Below are positions 5,924-14,709 of a stretch of 27,654 nt of DNA, piece after piece. The stretch's first letter is position 1, and every line of letters begins with the position of its first letter. A program made the translations under genes and the position numbers. This DNA is from a bacterium (GTDB taxonomy: Bacteria; Planctomycetota; J058; JACQDU01), in the NCBI GenBank assembly GCA_016200955.1, contig JACQDU010000338.1:1-27654 (forward strand), given 5' to 3'. The notes beneath the pieces are model-generated. The model was not told where the DNA came from. It worked only from the letters and a program-made list of their open reading frames with translations, and did no database searches.

Positions 5924-7669
5924 TTGGGCGCGGTCGTCCAGATCACCGGCGATTCCAAGGCGAAGTTCGCCCTGGAAGTCGGGCAAGGCGTGACCCTCGG
6001 GCGCTCGCTCGACGTCGAGGTCTCGATCGACGACCTGCGCGTCTCGAGGAGGCATGCCCAGCTCGCGCTCGGCGACCGTGGCCTCTTCGTGAGCGACCTC
6101 CAGTCGGCGAACGTCACCTTCCTGAACGGGCGGCGGATCATGAAGGCGCTCGTCCGACCGGGAGACAGGCTCCAGATCGGGAACGCGAACCTCACGGTCG
6201 GAGTCGAGTATCACGGCCTGAACGTCCTCGACCGCGAGTACCGCTGCGACACGTGCGGCCGCGCGATCTCTCTCTCGACGTTCGCCGACGGAGACGTGAT
6301 CGAGGTCGGCGACAAGTTCATCTGCCCCCAGTGCCGCGAGCGCCAGAAGACTCCGGCCTTCTCGGTCGTCGAGCTCGGGATCGTCCAGCGCCTGTTCGAC
6401 GAGGGCTTCGAGATCCTGGAGAAGCTCTCGATCTCGGGCCTCGTCCCGATCTTCAAGGCGAAGAAGACCTCGCTCGACCAGATCGTCGCGATCAAGGCCC
6501 TGCCTCTCTCGACGCACGTCTCCCAGAAGAAGATCGCGCGCTTCCTCCAGGAAGCGAAGGCCGAGGCGAGGCTCCGCCACGCGAACATCGTACAGATCTT
6601 CGACGTGAGGCAGACCAAGGACCTTCTCTACATCGTCATGGAGCTCATCGAGGGCCAGACGCTCCACGAGGAGATCGAGCGCGCCGGCCGCATGGCGACG
6701 AACGCGGCGCTGCTCGTGGGCTACCAGGTCGCGAAGGCGCTCGCGCACGCTCACGGGAAGAAGATCGTCCACCGCGACGTGAAGCCGCAGAACATCATGA
6801 TGTCTCCCGACGGGAACGCGAAGCTCATAGACTTCGGCCTCGCGAAGAACCTCTGGGAGGCGAGCGGCCAGAACATCACGGCCGAGGGAGAGACGCTCGG
6901 GACGATCGGCTACATGGCGCCCGAGCAGGTGAGGACGGCCAAGAAGGCCGACCACCGCGCCGACATCTACGGCCTCGGAGCGACGCTCTACCACTGCCTC
7001 GGCGGCCGCGCGCCCTTCACCGGGAAGTCCGACATGGAGATCCTGACCTCGATCGCGCGGGCCGACCCTCCTCCGCTCGAGCGCCTCGCGGGAGTGCCGA
7101 TCAACGTCGTCGCCCTCGTGGGCCGCATGATGCACAAGCGCCCGGAGGACCGGTTCCAGACTCCGAACGAGGTCCTCCAGGCGATCGAGAAGGTCGTGGC
7201 CGAGATGCTCGAGGTGGACAACGTGAGCGGAAACGTCGAGTTCCTGCTGAAGCTGCGCGACGACCAGATCGACCTCCAGAAGACCTGGCGCGTCGCGAAC
7301 CAGCGAGCCCGCCAGAGCGCGGTGCTCGGCTCCTTCCGCGACCGCGAGCTCGTCGAGTTCCTCCAGATGATCGAGTTCAACTCGAAGACCGGCGTCGTCG
7401 AGATCTCGGGCAAGGACTCCCGCGGGAAGCTCCACGTGAACGCCGGGCGGATCGTCGCCGCGGAGTGCTTCCCCCAGAGCCTCATGAAGGGCCTCTCCGC
7501 GGAGCACGCTCCCATTCACCGCGCGGAGCGCGCCGTGAGCGTCCTCCTCCAGATCCGGAACGGCGACTTCGAGTTCACTCCTCGCTTCGACATTCCCGCG
7601 CAGGAGTGCGACCTCCGGATCTCGAAGGTCCTGCTCGATGCGCTCAAGGCAAGGGACGAGGCGCGGTGA
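5924..7669 (+). CDS. FHA - zinc site - Ser/Thr kinase - DUF4388 protein
   Basis: The start is TTG, chosen because GGAGGAG sits just upstream and the FHA domain begins at once; the product has 581 residues. Domains: FHA, about 5-95 (TLGRS, SRRH, NVTFLNG phosphothreonine-binding positions); a four-cysteine zinc site at 108-137 (CDTC...CPQC); a Hanks kinase, about 163-430, with Lys191 (VAIK), HRD at 283-285 with KPQN, DFG at 303-305 and GTIGYMAPEQ; then a DUF4388 (PatA N-terminal-like) domain, about 465-575. The glycine-rich nucleotide loop is poor (KLSISGLVPIFKAK), though the catalytic residues are intact. No membrane segment is seen, so the kinase is cytoplasmic. FHA probably binds phosphothreonine on partners or on itself. 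A second FHA/DUF4388 protein is encoded at 19289-20260. Confidence 0.93.
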   Translation: MGAVVQITGDSKAKFALEVGQGVTLGRSLDVEVSIDDLRVSRRHAQLALGDRGLFVSDLQSANVTFLNGRRIMKALVRPGDRLQIGNANLTVGVEYHGLNVLDREYRCDTCGRAISLSTFADGDVIEVGDKFICPQCRERQKTPAFSVVELGIVQRLFDEGFEILEKLSISGLVPIFKAKKTSLDQIVAIKALPLSTHVSQKKIARFLQEAKAEARLRHANIVQIFDVRQTKDLLYIVMELIEGQTLHEEIERAGRMATNAALLVGYQVAKALAHAHGKKIVHRDVKPQNIMMSPDGNAKLIDFGLAKNLWEASGQNITAEGETLGTIGYMAPEQVRTAKKADHRADIYGLGATLYHCLGGRAPFTGKSDMEILTSIARADPPPLERLAGVPINVVALVGRMMHKRPEDRFQTPNEVLQAIEKVVAEMLEVDNVSGNVEFLLKLRDDQIDLQKTWRVANQRARQSAVLGSFRDRELVEFLQMIEFNSKTGVVEISGKDSRGKLHVNAGRIVAAECFPQSLMKGLSAEHAPIHRAERAVSVLLQIRNGDFEFTPRFDIPAQECDLRISKVLLDALKARDEAR

Positions 7670-7805
7670 GACCCCCTCGTTCCCGAGTCGGGCACGGACC
7701 GTTCGCGAAGGGCAACCTCCATGCGAGGGCAGGTCGCTCCCGCTCCTCTTGCGTTGGCGGCTCGTCGATTGCGTGCGCCAGCCCGAAGAAACCCGAGGGT
7801 GAGCC

Positions 7806-8543
7806 ATGATCACGAAGCGAGACGTCCTCGTCGCCACGTTCGGGATCGTGCTGATCGGCTCCGGGCTGGCAATCCTGTTCGGGCTGGTCGTGCTCAAGAG
7901 CTTCAAGGATGGTGGCGCGCGGGTGAAGTGCGGCAACAACCTCGGGCAGATCGCGAAGGCCGCCTTTCAGTACGCGACGGACTGGCGCTACTACCCGCAC
8001 ATCTCCCGACCGGGAGTGCTCGACGGGGACCACGCGACGGACACCGCGTCTCGGTGCATGCGCGCCCTCGTGTGGGACTCGCTCAAGATGGACAACTCCG
8101 AGACCTTCGTCTGCCCGGACTCGCAGGATCGATTCGTCTCCATGCCCGACTCCGCGAAGGCCGACGGACAGACGTGGGTCTGGGGCCAGAGCGCCGACTC
8201 CACGGCTCGCGTTCCTTCCCCGATCGTCGCGGCCTCGGGCGATCCGACGCTCGTCCAGCAGACGCAGCTCTCCTACGGCTGGACGATGAAGCAGATCACC
8301 TCGAACTCGGGCGCGCAGACGCTCATCGCGGGAGATCGGGCGAGCATCCAGGAACGAGCAAGCGCGACGCACACGGGTAACATGAGCGGGAACCACAAGG
8401 GCCACATGTTCGCGACGAGCGTGGACAGCCACATCTTGAAGGTTACGCCTTCGACTCCGGGGATCAACACCACGAACATCGGCACCGTCCCGCCGCCCGG
8501 CGGCGAGGGTGGGTCGCTCGGGGTCCTGAACGACGACCCGTAG
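7806..8543 (+). CDS. Pilin-like secreted/membrane protein with H-X9-D motif (PVC type)
   Basis: The 245-residue protein has one N-terminal membrane helix (about 9-30, ATFGIVLIGSGLAILFGLVVL) followed by KCGNNLGQIAKAAFQYATDW. The latter resembles the CxNNLKQIxxAxxxY block of the prepilin-like DUF1559/H-X9-DG proteins abundant in Planctomycetes and relatives. Near the C-terminus, H-KGHMFATSV-DS keeps the H-X9-D spacing but has Ser instead of Gly. The N-terminus lacks the GFTLxE prepilin peptidase site, so it may stay as a membrane-anchored pseudopilin. The start ATG has GAGGGTGAG upstream. It lies 136 bp after the FHA-kinase gene and converges on the GAF-domain regulator at 8597. The function is unknown. 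Confidence 0.72.
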   Translation: MITKRDVLVATFGIVLIGSGLAILFGLVVLKSFKDGGARVKCGNNLGQIAKAAFQYATDWRYYPHISRPGVLDGDHATDTASRCMRALVWDSLKMDNSETFVCPDSQDRFVSMPDSAKADGQTWVWGQSADSTARVPSPIVAASGDPTLVQQTQLSYGWTMKQITSNSGAQTLIAGDRASIQERASATHTGNMSGNHKGHMFATSVDSHILKVTPSTPGINTTNIGTVPPPGGEGGSLGVLNDDP

Positions 8544-8596
8544 GGACGGTGAGACCGTGGCCCTGGTTCCTCGACAGAGAGCACCGCGCTCGGCCT

Positions 8597-11065
8597 TCAA
8601 GCTCCTCCGAGCCTCGACTCCCAGCCGGGCGAGAGGCGATACGTGGTCTTCTTTCCGCCGCCGCGACGGACGAGGACCCCTTTTCCGACGAGCTCGTTCA
8701 GATCGCGCAGGCCCGTCGGCTGCGAGACGCCCTCGCGCAACGAGTACTCGGCGTTGCCCACCTCGCCCTGGCTCCGCAAGGACTCGATGAGAGCGAGCTG
8801 CCGCTCGTTCAGCTCCACGGCGCCGACGTAGACCTCGTCTCGGGGAAAGGCGGGGCTTCGAGTCGCGGACGCGACCTCGGGGCGCACGTGCTCCGGCCGG
8901 ATCGGTCCCTCCCCGGCGAGCGCGGCCGCCCGCTCGAGGCAATGCCGGAGGGCGCGAACGTTTCCGTGCCAGGGGTTCGAGAGGAGGACCTCGAGGACGG
9001 CGGGATCGAGCGCCTCGCCGGCCCGGCCGATCAGCAGCGCGGCGAGCTCGGGGATGTCCTCGAGTCGCTCGCGCAGGGGAGGGACGACGATCCGGATGCC
9101 GTCCAGGCACGTCCGGAGCCCCGGCGCGACTTCGGCGGCCGTCGTCACGACGAGGCGGACGTCGATCCTCCTCGCGTCCGGGTCGCCCGCGGGACGCACC
9201 TCCCGCGCCTCGAGGACCCTCGCGAGCTCGCGCTGCAGCATCGGGCTCGCCTCGTCCACGCCCTGGAGGAGGAGAGTGCCCCCGCGGGCGCGCTCGAACG
9301 CGCCGGGCTGCGTCTTGAACCCGTGGAGCCGTCCCACGACGAGCGCGTCCGCCACGGCCGTGCAGGCGAGGACCACGTACGGTCCCCCGGAGCGCCGTCC
9401 GCGGCGGTGCAGCGCCTGCGCGATGAGCTTCTTTCCCGTACCGCGCTCTCCACAGAGGATCACCGGTTCTTCGCCGTCGCTCGCCCGGTCGAGGAGAAGG
9501 AGCAGGTCTCCGATCGCCGCGCTCCGCCCGACGATCTCGTCCCAGGAGTGACGGGTCGGCGGCCGGCTCGCGCGGGAAGCCAGCGCGAGCTTCGCCCTCT
9601 CGACCGCCGTGGTCTGCCGGCGTCGCTCGAGCACCGTCCGCATCGGTCCCCCGAGGAGCGCGGCGAAGCCGACCGCGAGCTCGCGCTCGTCGGTCCCGAA
9701 GCGCCCGACGTGGCCAGGGTCGTCGAGGTAAAGGACTCCGAGGACGTCTCCGTCATCGACGATCGGGGCGACGAGGACGGAACGCAGCCCGCGCAGGCCG
9801 ACGCTCTCCGCCTTCCCGTGCTCGGGGTCGCTCCGGGCGTCCGCGAGGAGGAGAGCGTGCCCGGAGAGGAAGACCTCTCTCACGAGAGAACGGCTGGCGA
9901 TGCGCGCGGGATCGACGAGGTCTCGACCGGCAGCCCGGGCGGCATGGAACCCGAGGCGGACCCCCGGCTCGCGGAGCAGGATGAGCCCGCGCTCGGCGCC
10001 CGTCGCCTCGACGGCGAAGTCGGTCGCCACGGCCACGAGCTCGTCGAGGTCGATCCCCGCGGCGATGACCCGCTCGAGCAGGGCGAGGACTTGGGGCGAG
10101 GCCGCCCTGTGCTCCTGCGGCACCGACACGTAAGCGAGGATGGCCCGCGAGAGGAGCTGTTCGCGTTTCCCGAAGCACCGCCCTTCTCGGGGCGCGATCT
10201 CGAGCGTCACGCTCTCCCGAGCGACGCTCACGGAGAGCGACTCGTTCGCGGCGAACGACCCGATCGTCGCCAGGGTGCGGCGGCCGGACCGGATCCGTCC
10301 CCCTGCGGCTCCGGTGAGGGCCACCGCGGCCTCGGCCGCGACCGCGTGCCGGCGCCTGGCCGGGGCGCGAGCGATCGCGAGGCTCGCTTCGAGGAGGTCG
10401 ACGAGATCGTTCGGGTCGAAGCCCGCGAGCTCGCTCGCCGAGAAGACCTCCGCCTCCGGGCGCTCGGAACGATCGGTGAGCGCGAGCTCGATCGCCGCGC
10501 GCTCGATCGGATCGCTCACCGCGGGAAGAGCCGCCTCCGCGCGTCGGTACGCCGCGCGCGCCTCGACGTGGTCGGCGCATGCCGCCGAGGCGTCGCCGGC
10601 CCGCAGCTCGATCCTCGCTTCGAGCTCCGGGTGCTCGGGGAGCGTGGATCGCGCGCGCTCCAGGTCGGTGGCGGCGCCCTCCCGCTGGCCCTCCTCGGCC
10701 CGGGACGCGGCGAGCTCGGCGAGGGCAAGGGAAACGTCCCGACTCGCCGCCGCGTCGGTCGCGCCGGCTCCGGCTTCGAGCGCGCGCTCGAGGTAGCTCC
10801 GGCCTTCGAGCCGATCGCCGCTCCCCGTGAGAAGACCCCCGAGCTCGACGAGCACCCGCCGCTTCGCCGCCTCGTCTCCCCGGGCCTCCGCGAGCGCGAG
10901 GGCCTCGCGGAGCATCGGGGCCGCCTCGCGCGAGCCGAGTGCCCGGAGCACGCGCGCGAGCTCGACGAGCGTCGAGAGTCGCTCGCCTTCGGGGCAGGAC
11001 TCGAGACGGGCGCGCGTCGCCCGGTCGAAGGTCTCGAGGGTCGAGCGTGCGCGGTCCGCGTCCAT
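8597..11065 (-). CDS. TPR-like - GAF - degenerate sigma54-activator-like AAA+ - winged-helix regulator
   Basis: The 822-residue protein starts at ATG 11065, 10 bp after the kinase-STAND gene stop. Residues 1-200 are helical TPR-like repeats. About 335-480 is a GAF sensor domain (VAVATDFAVEATGAERGLIL...VLGVLYLDD). About 510-720 is an AAA+ domain of the NtrC/enhancer-binding type: WDEIVGRSAAI, Walker A GERGTGKK (539-546), LRERLEDIPELA and NPWHGNVRALRHCLERA. The sigma54-contact loop GAFTGA is absent (HGFKTQPGAFERARGGTLLL) and the Walker B LDE is replaced by LQG, so ATP hydrolysis and sigma54 activation look unlikely. Instead of a Fis-type helix-turn-helix, the C-terminus (about 750-815) looks like a winged helix. 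It is probably a ligand- or partner-controlled DNA-binding protein working with the upstream kinase. Confidence 0.85.
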   Translation of the reverse strand: MDADRARSTLETFDRATRARLESCPEGERLSTLVELARVLRALGSREAAPMLREALALAEARGDEAAKRRVLVELGGLLTGSGDRLEGRSYLERALEAGAGATDAAASRDVSLALAELAASRAEEGQREGAATDLERARSTLPEHPELEARIELRAGDASAACADHVEARAAYRRAEAALPAVSDPIERAAIELALTDRSERPEAEVFSASELAGFDPNDLVDLLEASLAIARAPARRRHAVAAEAAVALTGAAGGRIRSGRRTLATIGSFAANESLSVSVARESVTLEIAPREGRCFGKREQLLSRAILAYVSVPQEHRAASPQVLALLERVIAAGIDLDELVAVATDFAVEATGAERGLILLREPGVRLGFHAARAAGRDLVDPARIASRSLVREVFLSGHALLLADARSDPEHGKAESVGLRGLRSVLVAPIVDDGDVLGVLYLDDPGHVGRFGTDERELAVGFAALLGGPMRTVLERRRQTTAVERAKLALASRASRPPTRHSWDEIVGRSAAIGDLLLLLDRASDGEEPVILCGERGTGKKLIAQALHRRGRRSGGPYVVLACTAVADALVVGRLHGFKTQPGAFERARGGTLLLQGVDEASPMLQRELARVLEAREVRPAGDPDARRIDVRLVVTTAAEVAPGLRTCLDGIRIVVPPLRERLEDIPELAALLIGRAGEALDPAVLEVLLSNPWHGNVRALRHCLERAAALAGEGPIRPEHVRPEVASATRSPAFPRDEVYVGAVELNERQLALIESLRSQGEVGNAEYSLREGVSQPTGLRDLNELVGKGVLVRRGGGKKTTYRLSPGWESRLGGA

Positions 11066-11075
11066 GCGCCCGAGC

Positions 11076-14000
11076 TTAACCCTTGCCCCGTTCCGGGGAC
11101 ATCGCCCGCTCGAGAGCCAGCTCGAGCAGCCAGAGCGCGAAGCGGATGTCGCTGGACCGGCTCGCGACGGACGGGCTTCCCGCACCGACCTCCCGGGCCC
11201 GCGTCCGTGCCGAGGCCAGGAGCTGCTCGCGGGCCGTGGCGGTCCCGGCCACGCGGCTCTCATCCGCTTCGATGGAGCCTCGCAGGATCGAGAGCATGGC
11301 CTCCTCGAAGGCGTCCCGTCGGGGCGCGATGTCGCGGGCGATCTCGTCGAGCGCGACGCGTGCCCGATCGATGCCTCCGAGCGCCGCGTCCGCCGCCGCG
11401 AGGTGGGCCCGATAGAGCACGATGAGACTCCGGACGCTCCTTCCCGGGAGGTCGGCCAGCGCGGCCTCGTAGTGCGCGCGCGCCTCGTCGAATCGAGACT
11501 CGGCATGGGCCACGGTCCCGAGCAGGAAGCGGTGCACCGCGTTCGTGTACCGGCTCCCGCTCCGGAGGACGACCGCGAGTCCGCTCTCGAGGTGGCGCCG
11601 CGCCTCGTCCGGGCGTCGCTCGTCGAGATACGCCCTCGCCTCGCCGCACAGGGGTCGCCACTCGTCGCGGACGCCCGTCTCGCGAGCGATCTCCCTGGCC
11701 GCCGCGAAGCGAGCGCGCGCCTCGGCGAGCCGGCCTTCATCGAGCGCGGCGGTCCCGAGCCCCGAGAGGATGACTCCCTCGGTCCGTCTGTCCATCGAGT
11801 CCTTCGCCACGACGAGCGCGTCCTCGAGCTCCCGCCGCGCATCGTCCTGGCGTCCGTGCGACCTCGACACGAGGGCAAGCGTTCCGAGGACCGCCCCCTC
11901 GGAGCGGCGATCGCCGATATCCCGGAAGATCTCGAGGGCTCGATGGAGCATCGAGCGGACCTCGGTCGCGGATCCGACGTCGGCACGCAGGCTCGCGAGC
12001 GCGTGGAGGTCCTTCGCCTCGACGCGCAGGAGGCCCCGCTCGCGCGCCCGGCCGAGGTCCTGCTCGAGCATCTCCAGGGCGACGTCCGTCCGGCCCTCGT
12101 CCATGCGCCCGAGCGCCAGGCTGTGCCGTGCCTGGAGCTCGAGCGCGTCGTCGCCGAGCTCGGACGCCATCGCGAGCGCACGCTCGATATCTGCGCGCCC
12201 TTCCGGGAGGAGCCCGCGCAGCCTGCGTGCCTCTCCTCTCGCGAGGAGCGTGCGCGCGCGCGCGGCATCCGCGCCGAGGCCCTCCGCGACGGCGAGCGCG
12301 GAGTCGAGGACACCCACGAACGCCTCCAGCGGACCTCGTGTCCGGTAGACCGGCTCGAGCGCGAGCGCGGCTCCGAGCGCTTCCCGGGCACGCCTCTCGG
12401 GCGGAGCGTTGCCCGAGAGCGCGCGCTCGTGGAGGGCCAGGAGGTTGTCGCGCTCGTCGGCCAGGCAGAGGATGCGCTGGCTTCCGCCGTGCGCGTGGAC
12501 GGCCGCAGCCCACGCGCCACAGAGAGCGAGGAAGTGAGCGGCGTGACGCTCGAACGCCGCCTCCGCGCTCGCGGACTCCTCGAGCTTCTCCTGGGCGTAC
12601 TCGCGGATGCTCTCGAACAGCCGGAGGCGGAGGTTGCCCGTCGCGGGCGAGATCCCGGTGACTCGCACGAGCGACTTCTCGCACAGCGCCTGGACGACAT
12701 CGGGCACGCACGGGGCGCCCGGAAACGCGGAGAGGTCGAGCACGGCTTCCGCCGATTCGACCGTGAAGCCCCCGCGAAACACCGCGATCTGCGAGAGCGC
12801 CGCCTGCTCGTGGGGTGCGAGCAGGTTCCAGGACCAGTCGATGGCGTTCCCGAGAGTCGCGTGCCGCAGGCTCGTGCCCCGCGGCGCGCGCGTCATGAGC
12901 TCGAAGCGGCGATCGAGGCGCTCGAGGAGCTCCGCGGGCGCGAAGACCCTGGCGCGAGCGGCGGCGAGCTCGATCGCGAGCGGCATTCCGTCGAGCCGCC
13001 GGACGATCTCCGCGAGGACGCGGGAATCGGCCGACTCGAGCCGGAAGTGCGGCGCGTCCCGTGCCCGTTCGAGGAAGAGCTGCACGGCCTCGGACTCCAG
13101 GACCCTGCTCTCGTGATCGCCGGGAAGCGAGAGCGGGCCGAGCTCGTGCGTGACCTCTCCGGCGAGCCTCAGGGCTTCGCGCGAGGTCACGAGGAACCTC
13201 GCCTCGGGAGCGGCCGAGATCCAGCGCGCGACAGTCGCCGGTCCGTGCTCGACGAGCTGCTCGAAGTTGTCGAGGACCACGAGGAGCTTCCCTCGCCCGG
13301 CCATCGCCATCGCGAGCTGGCCCACCGTGTCGGCGCTCGTGAGCGCGACCTCGAGGGAGCAGCCGACGGCCGCCAGGATGCCCGCGACGTCGCGAGCCTC
13401 GGCCAGGTCGCAGAGCCATGCTCCGCCCTCGAGCCTGCACGCGTCGAGGTGGCGCGCGGCGTACCGCCGGGCAAGCCGCGTCTTGCCCGTGCCTCCCGGC
13501 CCGACGATCGTCACCAGCCGGACGCCCCGGGCAAAGTGGCCGTCGAGAGCCTCGAGGTCGGCCCGGCGCCCGACGAACGTCGTGGCGTCGGGCGGGATGT
13601 TGGTGCCGCCACGCCTGGCCGGCTCGCCGGTCCTCTCCTCGGCCGGGCGCGCCGCCGCGCCGTTCTCTCGCGCCTCGAGCGCCGAGGCGAGAGAGCGTGC
13701 GTCCGGGAAACGCTCCCATTCGTTCCGCGCGAGCGCGGTCGCGACGACTCCTGCGAGCCAGCGCGGGACCTCCGCTCGAAGCTCCTCGAGGGGCCGCTTC
13801 GAGCCGCTCCTCGCGCGATCTATGACCTCGAGCGGCGTTCCGTCGAAGACCGGCCTGCCGGCGAGGGCCTCGTACAGGATCGCTCCGAGCGAGTAGACGT
13901 CGGCGTGAGGGCCGACGCTGCTCGAGTCGCGCATCTGTTCGGGCGCCATGTAGGCCGGGGTCCCCAGGAACTTGCCGTCTGCCGTGAGGTCGATGCTGGC

Positions 14001-14546
14001 GCCGGGCACGAGGTCTCGGCGGAAGTGCTTCGCGAGCCCGAGGTCGGCGACGAGGGGCCGGCCGTCGTCGGAGAAGAGGACGTTCTCGGGCTTGAGGTCC
14101 CGGTGCACGATCCCGAGCGCGTGCGCACGCCCCATGGCGGTCGCGAGGGAGATCCCGAGACCGACCGCCTCTCCGATCGGGAGTGGGCCGCGCGACAGAC
14201 GTTGTCGCAACGTGCCCGCGCCGAGATGCGGCATCACGAGGTAAGGCCCGTGCGAGGAGGTCCCCGAGTCCACGACGGGGACGAATCCTTCGACGGAGCC
14301 GAGGCTGCGGAGCAAGCGACGCTCGCGCTCGAAGCGCAGCAGCGCGGCTTCCGAGCTGGCCGTGAGCACCTTGATCGCCACGGTCGCGGCCCCCTCGGCG
14401 CCCGCCTCGCGTGCGCGGAAGACGACCCCTGCCCCTCCATGGCCGATCCGGTCGAGCACCTCGTAGGGACCGATCCTCTTGGGAGCACCGCTCGCCTCGA
14501 GGGCCTGCGGCCTCGGCTCGGTCTCCCGCTCGGAGCTCGCGTCCAT
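11076..14546 (-). CDS. Ser/Thr kinase - STAND (NB-ARC-like) ATPase - TPR protein
   Basis: The 1156-residue protein starts at ATG 14546, preferred over the in-frame GTG at 14576 because GGAG lies 8 nt upstream of the ATG and an AT-richer promoter-like patch overlaps the GTG. Kinase domain about 25-290: GHGGAG loop, Lys59 (VAIK), HRD 148-150 with KPEN, DLG 168-170 in place of DFG, GTPAYMAPEQ. STAND ATPase about 320-600: Walker A GPGGTGKT 349-356, Walker B VVLDN with Asp426, sensor TSRE, GMPLAIELAAARA 520-532. A long TPR region covers about 640-1120. This architecture resembles the AfsR/MalT class of signal-integrating ATPases with a kinase in front. No membrane segment or DNA-binding domain is seen, so output may go through the co-transcribed GAF/winged-helix protein. 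Confidence 0.92.
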   Translation of the reverse strand: MDASSERETEPRPQALEASGAPKRIGPYEVLDRIGHGGAGVVFRAREAGAEGAATVAIKVLTASSEAALLRFERERRLLRSLGSVEGFVPVVDSGTSSHGPYLVMPHLGAGTLRQRLSRGPLPIGEAVGLGISLATAMGRAHALGIVHRDLKPENVLFSDDGRPLVADLGLAKHFRRDLVPGASIDLTADGKFLGTPAYMAPEQMRDSSSVGPHADVYSLGAILYEALAGRPVFDGTPLEVIDRARSGSKRPLEELRAEVPRWLAGVVATALARNEWERFPDARSLASALEARENGAAARPAEERTGEPARRGGTNIPPDATTFVGRRADLEALDGHFARGVRLVTIVGPGGTGKTRLARRYAARHLDACRLEGGAWLCDLAEARDVAGILAAVGCSLEVALTSADTVGQLAMAMAGRGKLLVVLDNFEQLVEHGPATVARWISAAPEARFLVTSREALRLAGEVTHELGPLSLPGDHESRVLESEAVQLFLERARDAPHFRLESADSRVLAEIVRRLDGMPLAIELAAARARVFAPAELLERLDRRFELMTRAPRGTSLRHATLGNAIDWSWNLLAPHEQAALSQIAVFRGGFTVESAEAVLDLSAFPGAPCVPDVVQALCEKSLVRVTGISPATGNLRLRLFESIREYAQEKLEESASAEAAFERHAAHFLALCGAWAAAVHAHGGSQRILCLADERDNLLALHERALSGNAPPERRAREALGAALALEPVYRTRGPLEAFVGVLDSALAVAEGLGADAARARTLLARGEARRLRGLLPEGRADIERALAMASELGDDALELQARHSLALGRMDEGRTDVALEMLEQDLGRARERGLLRVEAKDLHALASLRADVGSATEVRSMLHRALEIFRDIGDRRSEGAVLGTLALVSRSHGRQDDARRELEDALVVAKDSMDRRTEGVILSGLGTAALDEGRLAEARARFAAAREIARETGVRDEWRPLCGEARAYLDERRPDEARRHLESGLAVVLRSGSRYTNAVHRFLLGTVAHAESRFDEARAHYEAALADLPGRSVRSLIVLYRAHLAAADAALGGIDRARVALDEIARDIAPRRDAFEEAMLSILRGSIEADESRVAGTATAREQLLASARTRAREVGAGSPSVASRSSDIRFALWLLELALERAMSPERGKG

Positions 14547-14709
14547 GAGCGCTCCAGGCCGTAGTCTACACAGCACGCTCTGCTTTTCATGTCGTGCTCG
14601 CCTCGATCCTGGAAGCGTTCCCGTGCGGGCCCGCGAGACGGAGACACGAGCGGCGGCGCTCGCGGACGTGCGGCCGCGAGCACCCGCCGGTCGGCGCCCT
14701 CAACCGGGC

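Noticed and set aside
8546..8558. Terminator hairpin ACGGT-GAG-ACCGT between the pilin-like gene and the convergent regulator
   Set aside because: The stem has only 5 bp, the loop is 3 nt and there is no T-tract; such stems are expected by chance at this GC content.
8549..11425. 958-codon plus-strand open frame
   Set aside because: It is the antisense of the GAF/AAA regulator, has no recognisable domain and is dominated by Arg/Glu/Leu/Pro typical of shadow frames in GC-rich DNA. The same applies to the long frames at 1091-2803, 3808-5853, 10827-14564, 14234-17065 and 18326-20563.
14547..14590. Promoter of the kinase-STAND gene (TAGACT with an AT-richer patch upstream)
   Set aside because: The -10-like hexamer is fair, but no -35 at an acceptable distance was found, so it was used only as supporting evidence for the start codon.
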